Source: Alphaproteobacteria bacterium PA4 (GTDB lineage: Bacteria; Pseudomonadota; Alphaproteobacteria; Sphingomonadales; Sphingomonadaceae). From it: a stretch of 64,000 bases of DNA. Both the position numbers and the translations under genes were made by a program. This document shows, in pieces, positions 27,341 through 37,387 of this stretch; position 1 is the stretch's first letter, and every line of letters begins with the position of its first letter. Where the stretch lies: positions 1 through 64,000 of the forward strand of contig NKIQ01000009.1 in the NCBI GenBank assembly GCA_002256005.1, written 5' to 3'. The notes under the pieces were generated by a model that saw only the letters and a list, made by a program, of their open reading frames with translations, was not told the origin of the DNA and did no database searches.

Positions 27341-29191
27341 ATGCCCCAGCCTGAAAACCCCATCGAAGACTTCCGCCAGGCCGTGGGTGCCGCCCTGCGC
27401 GCCATGGGCCATGCGCCGGATCTCGAGCTGGCCTATACCGCCGACAAGCCGTCGTGCTTCGGCGATCAGGCGCGGGTGCCGCAGCCGGGGCGGGCGCTGC
27501 CACCGGAACAGGTGGCGGAGGTGCGCGGCTGGGCCGACAGTTTCGCGCTGCGCCGGCGCCTGCACGATGCGAAGCTGCACGCCCAGGACCAGCCCGATGC
27601 CGGCCTGGCCCGCGATATCTGGAATGCCGTCGAACAGGCGCGGGTGGAGGCCATCGGCAGCAGCGAGATGCTCGGCGTCGCGCAGAATCTCGACCGCATG
27701 ACCGAAATGCGCGTCCGCGCCGATCCGATCGTGCGCGCCCGCAGCGCCGAGGAGGTACCGCTGGCCACCGCGCTCGGCCTGATGGTGCGCGAGCGGCTGA
27801 CCGGCGCGCCGGTGCCGCGCATCGCCGAAGCCGCGATGGACCTGGTCCGTGACGGCATCGAGGAGCGCGCCGGGCCGCATCTCGATGCGCTCGCCGACGC
27901 CATCGACGATCAGGCGGCGTTCGCGCAGCTGATGCGGCGCGTGCTGTCCGATCTCGGCCTTGGCGCCGATCCGGACGAGAATGCCGAGGAAAGCGGCGAC
28001 AGCGAGGAACAGCAGGACGAGGAGCAGCCCGGCGACGAAGGCGAGGAGCAGGAGCAGGACGGCGGCGGCCAGGACCAATCCACCGAAACCCGTGCCGAGG
28101 ACAGCGCCGACGATCCCGACGCGTCCGAAACTCGGGAAACGGAAATGGACACCGACATGGTGTCCGACGCCGAAATGGGTGAGGACGGGCAGGAGGGCAT
28201 GATGCCCTGGCGGCCCAACATGCCCATGTCGGACCTGCCGCCCGATTTCGACTACAAACCCTATACCCGCGCCCATGACGAGGTCGTCGGCGCCGAGGAT
28301 CTGTGCGACGCCGAGGAGCTGACCCGGCTGCGCGGCTATCTCGACCAGCAGCTGATCCCGCTGCAATCGGCGGTGACCAAGCTCGCCAACCGTTTGCAGC
28401 GCCGGCTGATGGCGCAGCAGAACCGCAGCTGGGATTTCGACCAGGAGGAAGGGCTGCTCGATGCCGCTCGCCTCGTCCGCATCGTCACCAACCCCAGCTA
28501 TGCGATGAGCTACAAGGTCGAGCGCGACACCGAATTCCGCGATACGGTGGTGACGCTGCTCATCGACAATTCCGGCTCGATGCGTGGCCGGCCGATCTCC
28601 ATCGCCGCCATCTGCGCCGATATCCTCGCCCGCACGCTCGAACGCTGCGCGGTGAAGACGGAGATTCTGGGCTTCACCACCCGCGCCTGGAAGGGCGGCC
28701 TTGCCCGCGAGAAATGGCTGGCCGATGGCCGCCCGGTGAAGCCCGGCCGGCTCAACGACCTGAGGCACATCGTCTACAAGCCCGCCGATGCGCCGTGGCG
28801 GCGGGCGCGCAAGAATTTGGGCCTGATGATGCGCGAAGGCCTGTTGAAGGAAAATATCGACGGTGAGGCTTTGCTCTGGGCGCACGACCGGCTGATGGCG
28901 CGGCGCGAGGATCGCCGCATCCTGATGGTGATTTCCGACGGTGCGCCGGTCGATGACTCAACCCTCAGCGTCAACACCGGCAATTATCTGGAACGCCACC
29001 TGCGCCAGGTCATCAAGCATATCGAGGGCAAATCGCCCGTCGAACTGATCGCCATCGGCATCGGCCATGACGTCACCCGCTATTATGCCAAGGCGGTGAC
29101 GATCATGGATGTCGAGCAACTGGGCGGCACCATCATCGACCAGCTCGCCGGGCTGTTCGAGGCGAAGACGGGCGCGCGCGGGCGGCGGTAG
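27341..29191 (+). CDS. cobT: Cobaltochelatase CobT-type VWA protein
   Basis: The 616-residue protein is the CobT partner of CobS. An N-terminal domain (1-210) is followed by a long acidic Glu/Asp-rich linker (about 210-290). A C-terminal von Willebrand factor A domain carries the MIDAS motif DNSGSM at residues 409-414 and later the [13 protein letters not shown] segment. I chose the ATG at 27341; a TTG two codons earlier is also possible. AAA+/VWA pairs of this type act as metal-chelatase motors or, like MoxR/VWA systems, as maturation chaperones. It is the last gene of the bolA-linked cluster. Confidence 0.93.
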   Translation: MPQPENPIEDFRQAVGAALRAMGHAPDLELAYTADKPSCFGDQARVPQPGRALPPEQVAEVRGWADSFALRRRLHDAKLHAQDQPDAGLARDIWNAVEQARVEAIGSSEMLGVAQNLDRMTEMRVRADPIVRARSAEEVPLATALGLMVRERLTGAPVPRIAEAAMDLVRDGIEERAGPHLDALADAIDDQAAFAQLMRRVLSDLGLGADPDENAEESGDSEEQQDEEQPGDEGEEQEQDGGGQDQSTETRAEDSADDPDASETRETEMDTDMVSDAEMGEDGQEGMMPWRPNMPMSDLPPDFDYKPYTRAHDEVVGAEDLCDAEELTRLRGYLDQQLIPLQSAVTKLANRLQRRLMAQQNRSWDFDQEEGLLDAARLVRIVTNPSYAMSYKVERDTEFRDTVVTLLIDNSGSMRGRPISIAAICADILARTLERCAVKTEILGFTTRAWKGGLAREKWLADGRPVKPGRLNDLRHIVYKPADAPWRRARKNLGLMMREGLLKENIDGEALLWAHDRLMARREDRRILMVISDGAPVDDSTLSVNTGNYLERHLRQVIKHIEGKSPVELIAIGIGHDVTRYYAKAVTIMDVEQLGGTIIDQLAGLFEAKTGARGRR

Positions 29192-29232
29192 CCTCTCCCT
29201 CCCCGTTGACGCTTCGCGTCGCCTACGGCTGC

Positions 29233-29335
29233 GGGGAGGGCGACTCACCGAAGGTGAGCGGGGTGGGGGTTACGCCTTCGGTGGCAGCAGGCGGGTTCCC
29301 CCACCCCGCTCGGCTGGCGCCGAGTCGCCCTCCCC
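29233..29335. terminator. Large imperfect inverted repeat between convergent cobT and amidohydrolase genes
   Basis: Arms at 29233-29269 and 29298-29335 pair over GGGGAGGGCGACTC with GAGTCGCCCTCCCC, and over AGCGGGGTGGGGG with CCCCCACCCCGCT, with a non-pairing bulge between. The RNA from either strand would fold into a long hairpin that can close both convergent transcripts. Similar CTCCCCTCCC/GGGGAGGGGAG pairs flank the intergenic gap at 13205-13252. Confidence 0.6.
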
Positions 29336-29356
29336 GCAAGGGGGGAGGGAGTGGCC

Positions 29357-30040
29357 CTATCGCCCGCGAAACCAGTCCACCACCTCGGCCACCGGCACCA
29401 CATCGGCATATTTCAGCTGCAGATCGGTCAAATTCGCCCAGTGGTAGCTGGCCAGCTTGTCGGCGGTGGTTTCGATGGGGACGATGGTGCGATAGCCGCG
29501 GGATAGCGCATCGACAGCGGTGGCGCGCACGCAGCCGGAGGTGCTGCCGCCGGTGACGACAACGGTGTCGACACGGTGCCAGACCAGCAGCGATTGCAGC
29601 GGCGTTTCGTGAAAGGCCGAGGGCATGCGCTTGGTGAATTGCGTATCGTCGGGGTGGATGTCGCAGCGTTCGTCATAGGCGTGGCGGTCGCTGCCATATT
29701 TGATGTTCTGCAGGCTGTCGGGCGTGTCGGTACGGGTGCCCCAGACGCCGGCATCGCTGGCGTCCGCGGCATAGCCGACGCGGCTCCACACCACCGGCAT
29801 GCCGGCGGCGCGGGCCAGCGCCGAAATGCTGTTCACATGCTCGATCTGGCGCGGATCGGTTTCATAGGCGGTCTTGTAGCGATCGATGCGGGTATAGGCG
29901 TTCTGGAAATCGACATTGATGATGGCGAGGCGTTCGCCAAAGCCGAAGCGGGCGCGGGCCGGATTGGCCATGACATCGTCGAAGATCTGTTTCGCGGTGC
30001 GGCCGTCATCGGCCATACGGGTGCCGACGATATCGGTCAT
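29357..30040 (-). CDS. Isochorismatase-family cysteine hydrolase (N-carbamoylsarcosine amidase-like)
   Basis: The 227-residue product has the catalytic Asp, Lys and Cys of the cysteine hydrolase superfamily. Asp is in AIINVDFQNAY, Lys in TQFTKRMPSAF, and the nucleophile Cys in VVTGGSTSGCVRATAVDALS. The overall pattern is closest to N-carbamoylsarcosine amidohydrolases and related amidases. The start ATG at 30040 overlaps the stop of the upstream M20 peptidase gene (ATGA), so the two are coupled. The substrate is unknown. Confidence 0.85.
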   Translation of the reverse strand: MTDIVGTRMADDGRTAKQIFDDVMANPARARFGFGERLAIINVDFQNAYTRIDRYKTAYETDPRQIEHVNSISALARAAGMPVVWSRVGYAADASDAGVWGTRTDTPDSLQNIKYGSDRHAYDERCDIHPDDTQFTKRMPSAFHETPLQSLLVWHRVDTVVVTGGSTSGCVRATAVDALSRGYRTIVPIETTADKLASYHWANLTDLQLKYADVVPVAEVVDWFRGR

Positions 30041-31410
30041 TTGGCCAGCTCCGTCAGCAGCGTGTGCCAATGCACCAGCGCCGGCGCGATGGCGGCGACG
30101 GGAATGCGCTCGTTGAGGCCATGGATGAACACATCGCTCTCCTTCATGAACAGGCCGGAGGTGCCGTAGGACGGGATGCCGAGGGCGCGGTAGTAGACGC
30201 TGTCGCTGGCACCGGCGTCCATCGCCGGGGTGACCTTGACGCCGGGCCGGGCGGCGGTCACCGCTTTCGTCACCGCCGCCACCACATCGGCGCGCAGCGG
30301 TGAGGCCGGGGTCGACACCCATTCCTGGCCGGTCGTCACCTTGACCAGCGGGTCGGCGACGACGCGCTCCAGCTCGGCGCGCACCGCCTCGGTGGCGACG
30401 CCGGGGAAGATGCGGCAATTGACGGTCAGCACCGCCTTTTGCGGCAGGGCATTGGGGGCGTGGCCGCCGGTGACCAGCGTCGGCACGCAGGTGGTGCCAA
30501 TGAGGCCGATGGCGCCGGGGTCAGCGCGCAGCGTGGCGATGGCGGCGGCATCGGCCGGGTTGGCGACAAAGGCCAGCATGGCGGCGCCGAGCGCACCACC
30601 GCTGCGCTGGCCCATGGCGGTCAGCTCACCGCGGGTGATCTCGTTGATCTGCGGGGTGAAGCGCCAGGCGCCGATGCGCGCCGTCGCCGCTGCCAGCCGC
30701 ACGATGGCATTCTCGTCGACCGGCCGGCTGCTGTGGCCGCCGGGGTTGGTGACGGTGATCTGATAATCGGCATAGGTCTTTTCCGCGGCCGACAGCGCAT
30801 AGCCAAGCGGCATGCCATCCGGCCCCAGCGCGCCGCCGCCGGCATCGCAGTTGAGCAGGAATTCGACACCGGCGGCCTTGGCCTGCTTCGCCTGCAGGGC
30901 GGCGGTGACGCCTTCGGTTTCCTCATCGCCCGACAGGAACAGATGGATATCGCGCGCCGGCTTGAACCCTTGCGATTTCAGCGCGATCAGGGTGGAGACC
31001 ACCATCGTCACATCGAACTTGTTGTCACCGGCGCCGCGGCCGAAGACATAGCCGTCCTCCTCGACGGCCTTGAACGGATCGCGCACCCAGTCCTTGGGAT
31101 CGGCCTCGACCACGTCCATATGCCCGGCGATGGCGATCGGCGGGCGCTTGCCGCTGCCCTTCCACACCAGGTGCAGATTGGCCATTTCGCCGACCGGCTC
31201 GATGGCGATGGCCGCGGCATCGAACCCGCCCTTGACCAGCGCATCCTTCAGGAACGCCGCATAGGCCGGCACCTTGCCACGCCCCTTGACCGTGTCGAAG
31301 CCGACGCCGGCCTTCAGCAGAGCCTTGGCGGCATCGGCGTCGCCGGGGGCGGCATGGGCGGTGCCGGCCAGCAGCAGGGACAGGGCGAGGACACGGATGG
31401 GGAGCTTCAT
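30037..31410 (-). CDS. M20 family metallopeptidase, exported
   Basis: The 457-residue protein starts with a clear signal peptide (MKLPIRVLALSLLLAGTAHA), so it acts outside the cytoplasm. The two-metal M20 site is visible: His and Asp in IAGHMDVVEAD, the bridging Asp in GRGAGDNKFD, and the Glu pair in SGDEETEG. The dimerisation domain lies in the middle around TNPGGHSSRPVDENAIVR. M20 enzymes cleave small peptides or N-acyl amino acids. It is coupled to the downstream amidase gene and divergent from a DAACS symporter, which suggests a scavenging unit for amino-acid derivatives. Confidence 0.92.
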   Translation of the reverse strand: MKLPIRVLALSLLLAGTAHAAPGDADAAKALLKAGVGFDTVKGRGKVPAYAAFLKDALVKGGFDAAAIAIEPVGEMANLHLVWKGSGKRPPIAIAGHMDVVEADPKDWVRDPFKAVEEDGYVFGRGAGDNKFDVTMVVSTLIALKSQGFKPARDIHLFLSGDEETEGVTAALQAKQAKAAGVEFLLNCDAGGGALGPDGMPLGYALSAAEKTYADYQITVTNPGGHSSRPVDENAIVRLAAATARIGAWRFTPQINEITRGELTAMGQRSGGALGAAMLAFVANPADAAAIATLRADPGAIGLIGTTCVPTLVTGGHAPNALPQKAVLTVNCRIFPGVATEAVRAELERVVADPLVKVTTGQEWVSTPASPLRADVVAAVTKAVTAARPGVKVTPAMDAGASDSVYYRALGIPSYGTSGLFMKESDVFIHGLNERIPVAAIAPALVHWHTLLTELAK

Positions 31411-31517
31411 GGCGACGGGTGTAAGCCGGTTCGCGGCGGTGGTGAACCGGAATTTGTCACTCCCGGCGCTGCAAAAGCGCTTGACCCGGCGGCATCGCCC
31501 CATGATGCCTTGGCGCC

Positions 31518-32774
31518 ATGACCAGCAATCGCCTGACCCGCTACATCCTCGTCGCGCTCGTGACCGGCATCGCCACCGGCTATGTCATCAACGTCAGCGT
31601 CACGCCCGAACAGGCCAAGGACGCGGCCTATTATTTCTCCATTGTCACCGGCGTGTTCCTGCAGCTGATCAAGATGATCATCGCGCCGCTGGTGCTGTCG
31701 ACGCTGATCGTCGGTGTCGCGCACATGGGCAGCGGCGGCGCTGTCGGGCGGACGTTCGTGCGCACACTCGCCTGGTTCATCACCGCTTCGGTGGTGTCGC
31801 TGTCGCTCGGCATATTGATGGTCAATCTGCTGGCGCCCGGCGTCGGCGTCGGCCTGCCGCTGCCACCGGCGGACGCGGCCACCGGCCTGGCCAAAAAGGC
31901 CTTCGACCTCAAGGCGTTCGTCCTTCACATCTTCCCCAAGTCGATCTTCGAGGCGATGGCGACCAACGAGGTGTTGCAGATCGTCGTCTTCTCGCTGTTC
32001 GCCGGCGTCGGCCTGATCGCCATCGGGGATGAGGGCAAGCCCATCGTCCGCGGCCTCGACGCGCTGATGGCGCTGATGCTGACGGTGACCGGCTATGTCA
32101 TGAAGGTGGCGCCGTTTGCGGTGTTCGCCGCGGTCGCCTCGTCGATCGCGGTCGAAGGGCTGGGCATCCTCATCGTCTTTGGCAAGTTCATCGGCGGCTT
32201 CTACCTGGCCCTCGCCCTGCTCTGGGCCGTGCTGCTCGGCGCCGGCGCGGTGGTGCTGGGGTTCCCGGCCATCCGCCGCCTGGTGCGCGACATCCGCGAG
32301 CCCTTCCTCATCACCTTCGCCACCGCGTCATCGGAAGCGGCCTATCCCAAGATGCTGGAGGCGCTGGAACGCTTCGGCGTGCCCAACCGTATCGCCAGCT
32401 TCGTGCTGCCATTGGGCTACAGCTTCAATCTCGATGGCTCGATGATGTACTGCGCCTTTGCCAGCATCTTCATCGCCCAGGCCTATGGCATCGACCTGTC
32501 GCTCAGCCAGGAGATCTTCATGCTCGGCCTGCTGATGATCACGTCCAAGGGCATTGCCGGCGTGCCGCGCGCCTCGCTGGTCGTCATCGCGGCGACGTTG
32601 CCCTATTTCAACATCCCGGAAGCCGGTCTGCTGCTCATCCTTGCCGTCGATCACTTCCTCGACATGGGACGCAGCGCGACCAACGTCATCGGCAATGCCG
32701 TCGCGACGGCCGTGGTGGCGAAATGGGACACGAGCGGGGACGAAGCGGCGGCGCTGGTGGCGGCGACGGAATAA
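31518..32774 (+). CDS. Dicarboxylate/amino acid:cation symporter (DAACS family)
   Basis: The 418-residue membrane protein belongs to the GltP/DctA family that takes up glutamate, aspartate or C4-dicarboxylates with Na+ or H+. The first Ser-rich re-entrant loop is seen in FATASSEAAYPKMLEALERF, the helix-7 motif is in GYSFNLDGSMMYCAFASIFI, and the substrate site follows in AVDHFLDMGRSATNVIGNAV. The family body is complete. It is divergent from the M20 peptidase and convergent with the efflux operon, with only 18 bp between the stops. Confidence 0.93.
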   Translation: MTSNRLTRYILVALVTGIATGYVINVSVTPEQAKDAAYYFSIVTGVFLQLIKMIIAPLVLSTLIVGVAHMGSGGAVGRTFVRTLAWFITASVVSLSLGILMVNLLAPGVGVGLPLPPADAATGLAKKAFDLKAFVLHIFPKSIFEAMATNEVLQIVVFSLFAGVGLIAIGDEGKPIVRGLDALMALMLTVTGYVMKVAPFAVFAAVASSIAVEGLGILIVFGKFIGGFYLALALLWAVLLGAGAVVLGFPAIRRLVRDIREPFLITFATASSEAAYPKMLEALERFGVPNRIASFVLPLGYSFNLDGSMMYCAFASIFIAQAYGIDLSLSQEIFMLGLLMITSKGIAGVPRASLVVIAATLPYFNIPEAGLLLILAVDHFLDMGRSATNVIGNAVATAVVAKWDTSGDEAAALVAATE

Positions 32775-32792
32775 GGTCGGGCGCGCGCCGCG

Positions 32793-34208
32793 CTACTTCG
32801 CCGTCGCCGGCAGCGCTTCCCAGCCACCACCCAGCGCCTTGAACACCGCAATCTGGTTGGTCGTCAGCGTCGCCTCGCCCTGCGCCAGTTGCGCATCGGC
32901 GGTGGCCAGCGTGCGTTCGGCATCGAGCACGGCGAGGAAATTCTCGGCGCCGGCGGCGTAGCGCAGGCGGACGATGCGGGCAGCCTCGGCGCTCTGATCG
33001 CGCGCGGCCGTCAGCGCGCGGTTGCGATCGAGCGTGGCGGCATAGTCGCTGAGCGCCGTCTCGGTGTCGCGCAGCGCGCCGAGCACGGTGCCGTCGAAAG
33101 TGGCCAGCGCCGCCTCGGTGCTCGCCTTGGCCTGGGCGATGCGGGCGCGGGCGACGGTGATATTGGGGAAGGACCAGCTGATCGCGGGGCCAAGGCTGAA
33201 GCCGAAGCCCTGGTTGCTGAAGGCAGCGCCCGGCGTGGTGCCCTGGGCGCTGGCCGCGGCGCCGAGCGTGATGCGTGGGAACAGGTCGGCGGTCGCCACC
33301 CCGATGCGGGCGGTCGCGGCGGCGAGGCGGCGGTCGGCCTCGCGAATGTCGGGGCGGCGGCGCAGCAGGGCGGTGCCGTCGCCGACCGGGATCGGCTGGC
33401 TGAGTTGCGGCGGTGCGGTGCAGGCGGCGGCGCGCGGGTCGATCTCGGACGGTGGTTTGCCGGTCAGAACAGCGAGGCGGAACAGCGCCGACTGACGCGC
33501 GCTTGCAAAGCCCGGCAGGCTGGCGCGGGTCGATTCGAGCTGGGCGCGGGCGCGGGCGGCATCCAGCGGCGAATCACGGCCGGCGGCGACGCGGCGCTCG
33601 GTCAGGTCGAAACTGTCGCTTTGCAGTTTCAGGCTGCGTTCGGCCACGGCGAGCTGGCGCGCGGCGGAACAGGCATCGGCATAGGCGCGCGCGGTTTCGG
33701 CGGCGACGCTGATCGCCACGGTGTTGCGCGCTGCGGCCTGTGCCTCGGCATCGGCGCGGGCGGCCTGGATGCCGCGGCCGACGCGGCCATACAGGTCGAT
33801 TTCATAGCTGGCATCGAAACCGGCGCGGTAGAATTCGCTTTCGAACGGCACCGGGCCGGCGGGCGTGGCGACCGTCTGCCGGGCCTCGCCGGCGCTGGCG
33901 CTGACCGTCGTCGCCGGCAGCCGGGCGCTGCGGCTTTCCGACAGCAATGCGCGGGCGCGGCGCAGATTGGCGGTGGCGACGCGTAGATCGCTGTTGGCCG
34001 CGAACGCCTGGCCGATCAGATCGTCGAGCACCGGATCGGCATAGAGCCGCCACCAGGCATCGGGCGTCGCCGCGTCGCTGGCGATGGCCGGCGTTGCCGC
34101 AACGAAGCTGCCATTGGCCGCCACCGGGGTCGCCGCCGGGTGATAATCCGGCCCCAGCATGCAGGCCGAGAGCAGCAGCAGCGGCGCGAGAGCGAGGGCG
34201 CGGGTCAT
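32793..34208 (-). CDS. RND efflux outer-membrane lipoprotein (NodT/OprM family)
   Basis: The 471-residue product is the outer-membrane channel of the tripartite pump. It is a lipoprotein with lipobox LSAC in MTRALALAPLLLLSACMLGP. Two repeats of the outer-membrane efflux domain (about 60-250 and 280-465) are present, with RRPDIREADRRLAAATARIG in the second. Its start overlaps the permease stop by four bases. It is the last gene of the adaptor-permease-channel operon. Confidence 0.93.
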   Translation of the reverse strand: MTRALALAPLLLLSACMLGPDYHPAATPVAANGSFVAATPAIASDAATPDAWWRLYADPVLDDLIGQAFAANSDLRVATANLRRARALLSESRSARLPATTVSASAGEARQTVATPAGPVPFESEFYRAGFDASYEIDLYGRVGRGIQAARADAEAQAAARNTVAISVAAETARAYADACSAARQLAVAERSLKLQSDSFDLTERRVAAGRDSPLDAARARAQLESTRASLPGFASARQSALFRLAVLTGKPPSEIDPRAAACTAPPQLSQPIPVGDGTALLRRRPDIREADRRLAAATARIGVATADLFPRITLGAAASAQGTTPGAAFSNQGFGFSLGPAISWSFPNITVARARIAQAKASTEAALATFDGTVLGALRDTETALSDYAATLDRNRALTAARDQSAEAARIVRLRYAAGAENFLAVLDAERTLATADAQLAQGEATLTTNQIAVFKALGGGWEALPATAK

Positions 34209-37200
34209 GCCACCGGCTCCGCAACCGGCGGTTTGGGCAGGCGGTTGCGCCCGCGCACCCGCGCCAGCCGTTCACCGGCCCAGCTGGCGATGACATAGAA
34301 GACCGGCGTGAAAATCAGCCCGAAGATGGTGACGCCGATCATGCCGAAGAACACCGCCGTGCCCAGCGCCTGGCGCATTTCGGCACCGGGGCCGGTGGCG
34401 ATCACCAGCGGCACGACGCCCAGGATGAAGGCAAAGCTCGTCATCAGGATCGGCCGCAACCGGGTGCGCGCCGCGGCTTCGGCGGCGGCGTGGCGTTCGA
34501 GCCCGCGCTCCTCCGCCTGCTTGGCGAATTCGACGATCAGGATGGCGTTCTTGGCGGCGAGGCCGACGAGGACGACCAGGCCGATCTGCGTCAGGATATT
34601 GTTGTCGAAGCCGCGCAGATTGACGCCGAGGATGGCGGCGAGCAGGCACATCGGCACGATGAGGATGACGGCGAGCGGCAGCACCAGCGATTCATATTGC
34701 GCCGCCAGCAGCAGGAAGACGAAGACGACGGCAAGGATGAACACGGCGATGGCGGTGTTGCCCTGGGTCTTCTCCTGATAGGCGAGCTCCGTCCATTCAT
34801 AGCTGAAGCCGGCCGGCAGGGTGCGCGCCGCCAGCGCCTCCATGGCGCCGAGCGCCTGACCCGACGAGAAGCCGGGCACCCGGTCGCCCTGCAGTTCCGC
34901 CGCCGGATAGAGGTTGTGGCGGACGACGCGATAGGGGCCGGAACTGTCTTGCAGCGTGGCGACGGAGCCGAGCGGCACCATCGCGCCGCTGGCGGAGCGG
35001 ACCTTCAGATTGGTGATGTCGGTCGGGCTGCCGCGGAACGGCGCATCGGCCTGGGCGGTGACGCGATAGGTGCGGCCGAACAGGTTGAAGTCGTTGATAT
35101 AGCTGGAGCCGAGATAGACCTGCAGCGTCTGGAAGACATCGGCCGGGTTGACGCCGAGCAGCTGCGCCTTGTCGCGGTCGATATCGGCGAAGATGCGCGG
35201 CGTGCCGGTGTTGTAGAGGCTGAAGACGCTGGTCAGGCCCGGGGTCTGGTTGGCCTGCATCATCATGGCAAAGGTCGCCTGCTCCAGCGCGCCATAGCCC
35301 TTGCCGCCGCGATCCTGGATCATCATCTTGAAGCCGCCACCGGTGCCGACACCGCGCACCGGCGGTGGCGGGATGACGAGGATATTGGCCTTGTCGATGG
35401 CCATCACCCGCTTGCGCAGGTCGCCGAGGATCGAATCGCCGCTCAGGCCCTTGGCGGCGCGCACCGGATAATCGTCCAGCGCCACGAACAGCGTGCCGGC
35501 ATTGGGGGCATTGGAGAAGCTGGCGCCATCGAGGCCGGCGATGGCGACGACATGGTCGACGCCCGGCGTGGCGCGGGCGACCTTGACCGTGTCGAGCACG
35601 ACATTGTCGGTGCGTTCGAGGCTGGCCCCCGGCGGCATCTGCACGACGGCGATCAGATAGCCCTGATCCTGCGCCGGGATGAAGCCGCCGGGCGTGGCGG
35701 CAAAGCGCCAGCCGGCCAGCGCCAGCAGCCCGGCATAGACGATCAGCACGACGGCGATCATCCGCACCGCCCGCGCCGCGATGCGGCCATAGCGGTCCGA
35801 CAGCCAGTCGAAGCCGCGGTTGAAGGCATCGGCCGCGCGCTGCGGATAGCGCCGCCAGCCGGTGGCGACATGGTGGGGATCATGGGGTTTCAGCAGCAGT
35901 GCCGCCAGCGCCGGCGACAGCGTCAGCGAGACGAGGCAGGATATCAGCGTCGCCGCCGAGATGGTCAGCGCGAACTGCTTGTAGAATTGCCCGGAAATGC
36001 CGCTGATGAAGGCGGTCGGCACGAACACCGCGCACAGCGTCAGCGCGATGGCGATCAGCGCGCCGCCGACCTCGTCCATCGTCATATAGGCGGCATCGCG
36101 CGGGCTATGGCCGGCCTTCAGCTCGCGCTCGACATTCTCGACCACGACAATGGCATCATCGACGACGATGCCGATGGCCAGCACCAGCCCGAACAGCGAC
36201 AGATTGTTGAGGCTGTAGCCAAAGCCCGCCATGATGGCGAAGGTGCCGACCAGCGACACCGGGATGGCCAGCACCGGGATGATCGCCGCCCGCCAGCTCT
36301 GCAGGAAAATGAGCACGACGAGCACGACCAGCGCGATCGCCTCGACCAGCGTCTGCTGCACGCTGTCGATGGAGGCGCGCACATATTCGGTGGGGTTGTA
36401 GGGGATCGAATAGGCGATGTCGGCGGGGAAATCCTTCTTTGCCGTTTCCATCGTCGCGATGATGGCATCGGCGGTGGCCAGCGCGTTGGAGCCGGGCCGC
36501 TGGCTGATGCCCATGCCGACGCCGGCGACGCCGTTGACATACATGTTGGTGCCATAATCCTGGGCACCGACCTCGACGCGGGCGACATCGCTGACGCGCG
36601 TCACCCGCTCGCCATCGGCCTTGATGACGACAGCGCCGAACTCCTCGGGCGTCGTCAGCCGGCCTTTCGACTGCACCGACAGCTCGAAACCGGAGCCGCC
36701 GCGATCGAAGGGCGGTGCACCGATGCTGCCGGCGGCGACCTGGACATTCTGGGCGCGCAGCGCCGCGACGATCTCCCCGGCGTTCAGGCCGCGCGCCGCC
36801 GCCTTGTCGGGATCGATCCAGATGCGCATCGCATAATCGCGCACGCCGAAGACGTTGATGCCGCCAACCCCATCCAGCCGCGCCAGCTTGTCGCGCAGCT
36901 GCAGCGTCGCATAGTTCGAGACATAGTCGGTGCCGTAACTGCCCTTGGGCGATTGCAGGAACACCACCATCAGGATGTCGGGCGAGTTCTTGCGCGTGGT
37001 GACGCCGAGCTGGCGGACGGAATCGGGCAGCCGCGGTTCCGCCGAGGCGACGCGGTTCTGCACCAGCACCTGGGCGTTATCGAGGTCGGTGCCCAGCTTG
37101 AAGACGATATTGAGCGTGACGCGGCCATCGCCGGTCGACGACGAGGTCATGTAGATCATGTCCTCGACGCCGTTGATTTCCTGCTCCAGCGGCGCCGCCA

Positions 37201-37387
37201 CCGTATCGGCGAGCACCTCGGCGGAGGCGCCGGGATAGCTGGCGGTAACGGTGATCGTCGGCGGCGCGATTTCGGGATATTGCGCCACCGGCAGCGTCGG
37301 ATAGGCGACGATGCCGACCAGCACGATCAGGATCGCGATGACGCTGGCAAAGATCGGCCGGTCGATGAAGAAGCGCGAGAAGCGCAT
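34205..37387 (-). CDS. RND efflux permease, HAE1 (AcrB/MexF) family
   Basis: The 1060-residue inner-membrane protein is the proton-driven pump subunit. It opens MRFSRFFIDRPIFASVIAIL, and the membrane-embedded proton-relay segment GIVVDDAIVVVENVERELKA has the Asp-Asp pair. The two large periplasmic loops and the duplicated six-helix bundles are complete. The length and motifs are those of hydrophobe/amphiphile exporters, not metal exporters. It overlaps the adaptor stop by one base (TGATG) and the channel start by four. Confidence 0.97.
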   Translation of the reverse strand: MRFSRFFIDRPIFASVIAILIVLVGIVAYPTLPVAQYPEIAPPTITVTASYPGASAEVLADTVAAPLEQEINGVEDMIYMTSSSTGDGRVTLNIVFKLGTDLDNAQVLVQNRVASAEPRLPDSVRQLGVTTRKNSPDILMVVFLQSPKGSYGTDYVSNYATLQLRDKLARLDGVGGINVFGVRDYAMRIWIDPDKAAARGLNAGEIVAALRAQNVQVAAGSIGAPPFDRGGSGFELSVQSKGRLTTPEEFGAVVIKADGERVTRVSDVARVEVGAQDYGTNMYVNGVAGVGMGISQRPGSNALATADAIIATMETAKKDFPADIAYSIPYNPTEYVRASIDSVQQTLVEAIALVVLVVLIFLQSWRAAIIPVLAIPVSLVGTFAIMAGFGYSLNNLSLFGLVLAIGIVVDDAIVVVENVERELKAGHSPRDAAYMTMDEVGGALIAIALTLCAVFVPTAFISGISGQFYKQFALTISAATLISCLVSLTLSPALAALLLKPHDPHHVATGWRRYPQRAADAFNRGFDWLSDRYGRIAARAVRMIAVVLIVYAGLLALAGWRFAATPGGFIPAQDQGYLIAVVQMPPGASLERTDNVVLDTVKVARATPGVDHVVAIAGLDGASFSNAPNAGTLFVALDDYPVRAAKGLSGDSILGDLRKRVMAIDKANILVIPPPPVRGVGTGGGFKMMIQDRGGKGYGALEQATFAMMMQANQTPGLTSVFSLYNTGTPRIFADIDRDKAQLLGVNPADVFQTLQVYLGSSYINDFNLFGRTYRVTAQADAPFRGSPTDITNLKVRSASGAMVPLGSVATLQDSSGPYRVVRHNLYPAAELQGDRVPGFSSGQALGAMEALAARTLPAGFSYEWTELAYQEKTQGNTAIAVFILAVVFVFLLLAAQYESLVLPLAVILIVPMCLLAAILGVNLRGFDNNILTQIGLVVLVGLAAKNAILIVEFAKQAEERGLERHAAAEAAARTRLRPILMTSFAFILGVVPLVIATGPGAEMRQALGTAVFFGMIGVTIFGLIFTPVFYVIASWAGERLARVRGRNRLPKPPVAEPVA

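Noticed and set aside
26279-28885. An 868-codon open frame on the minus strand
   Set aside because: It is antisense to cobS and cobT and has no family resemblance. GC-rich third positions keep it open.
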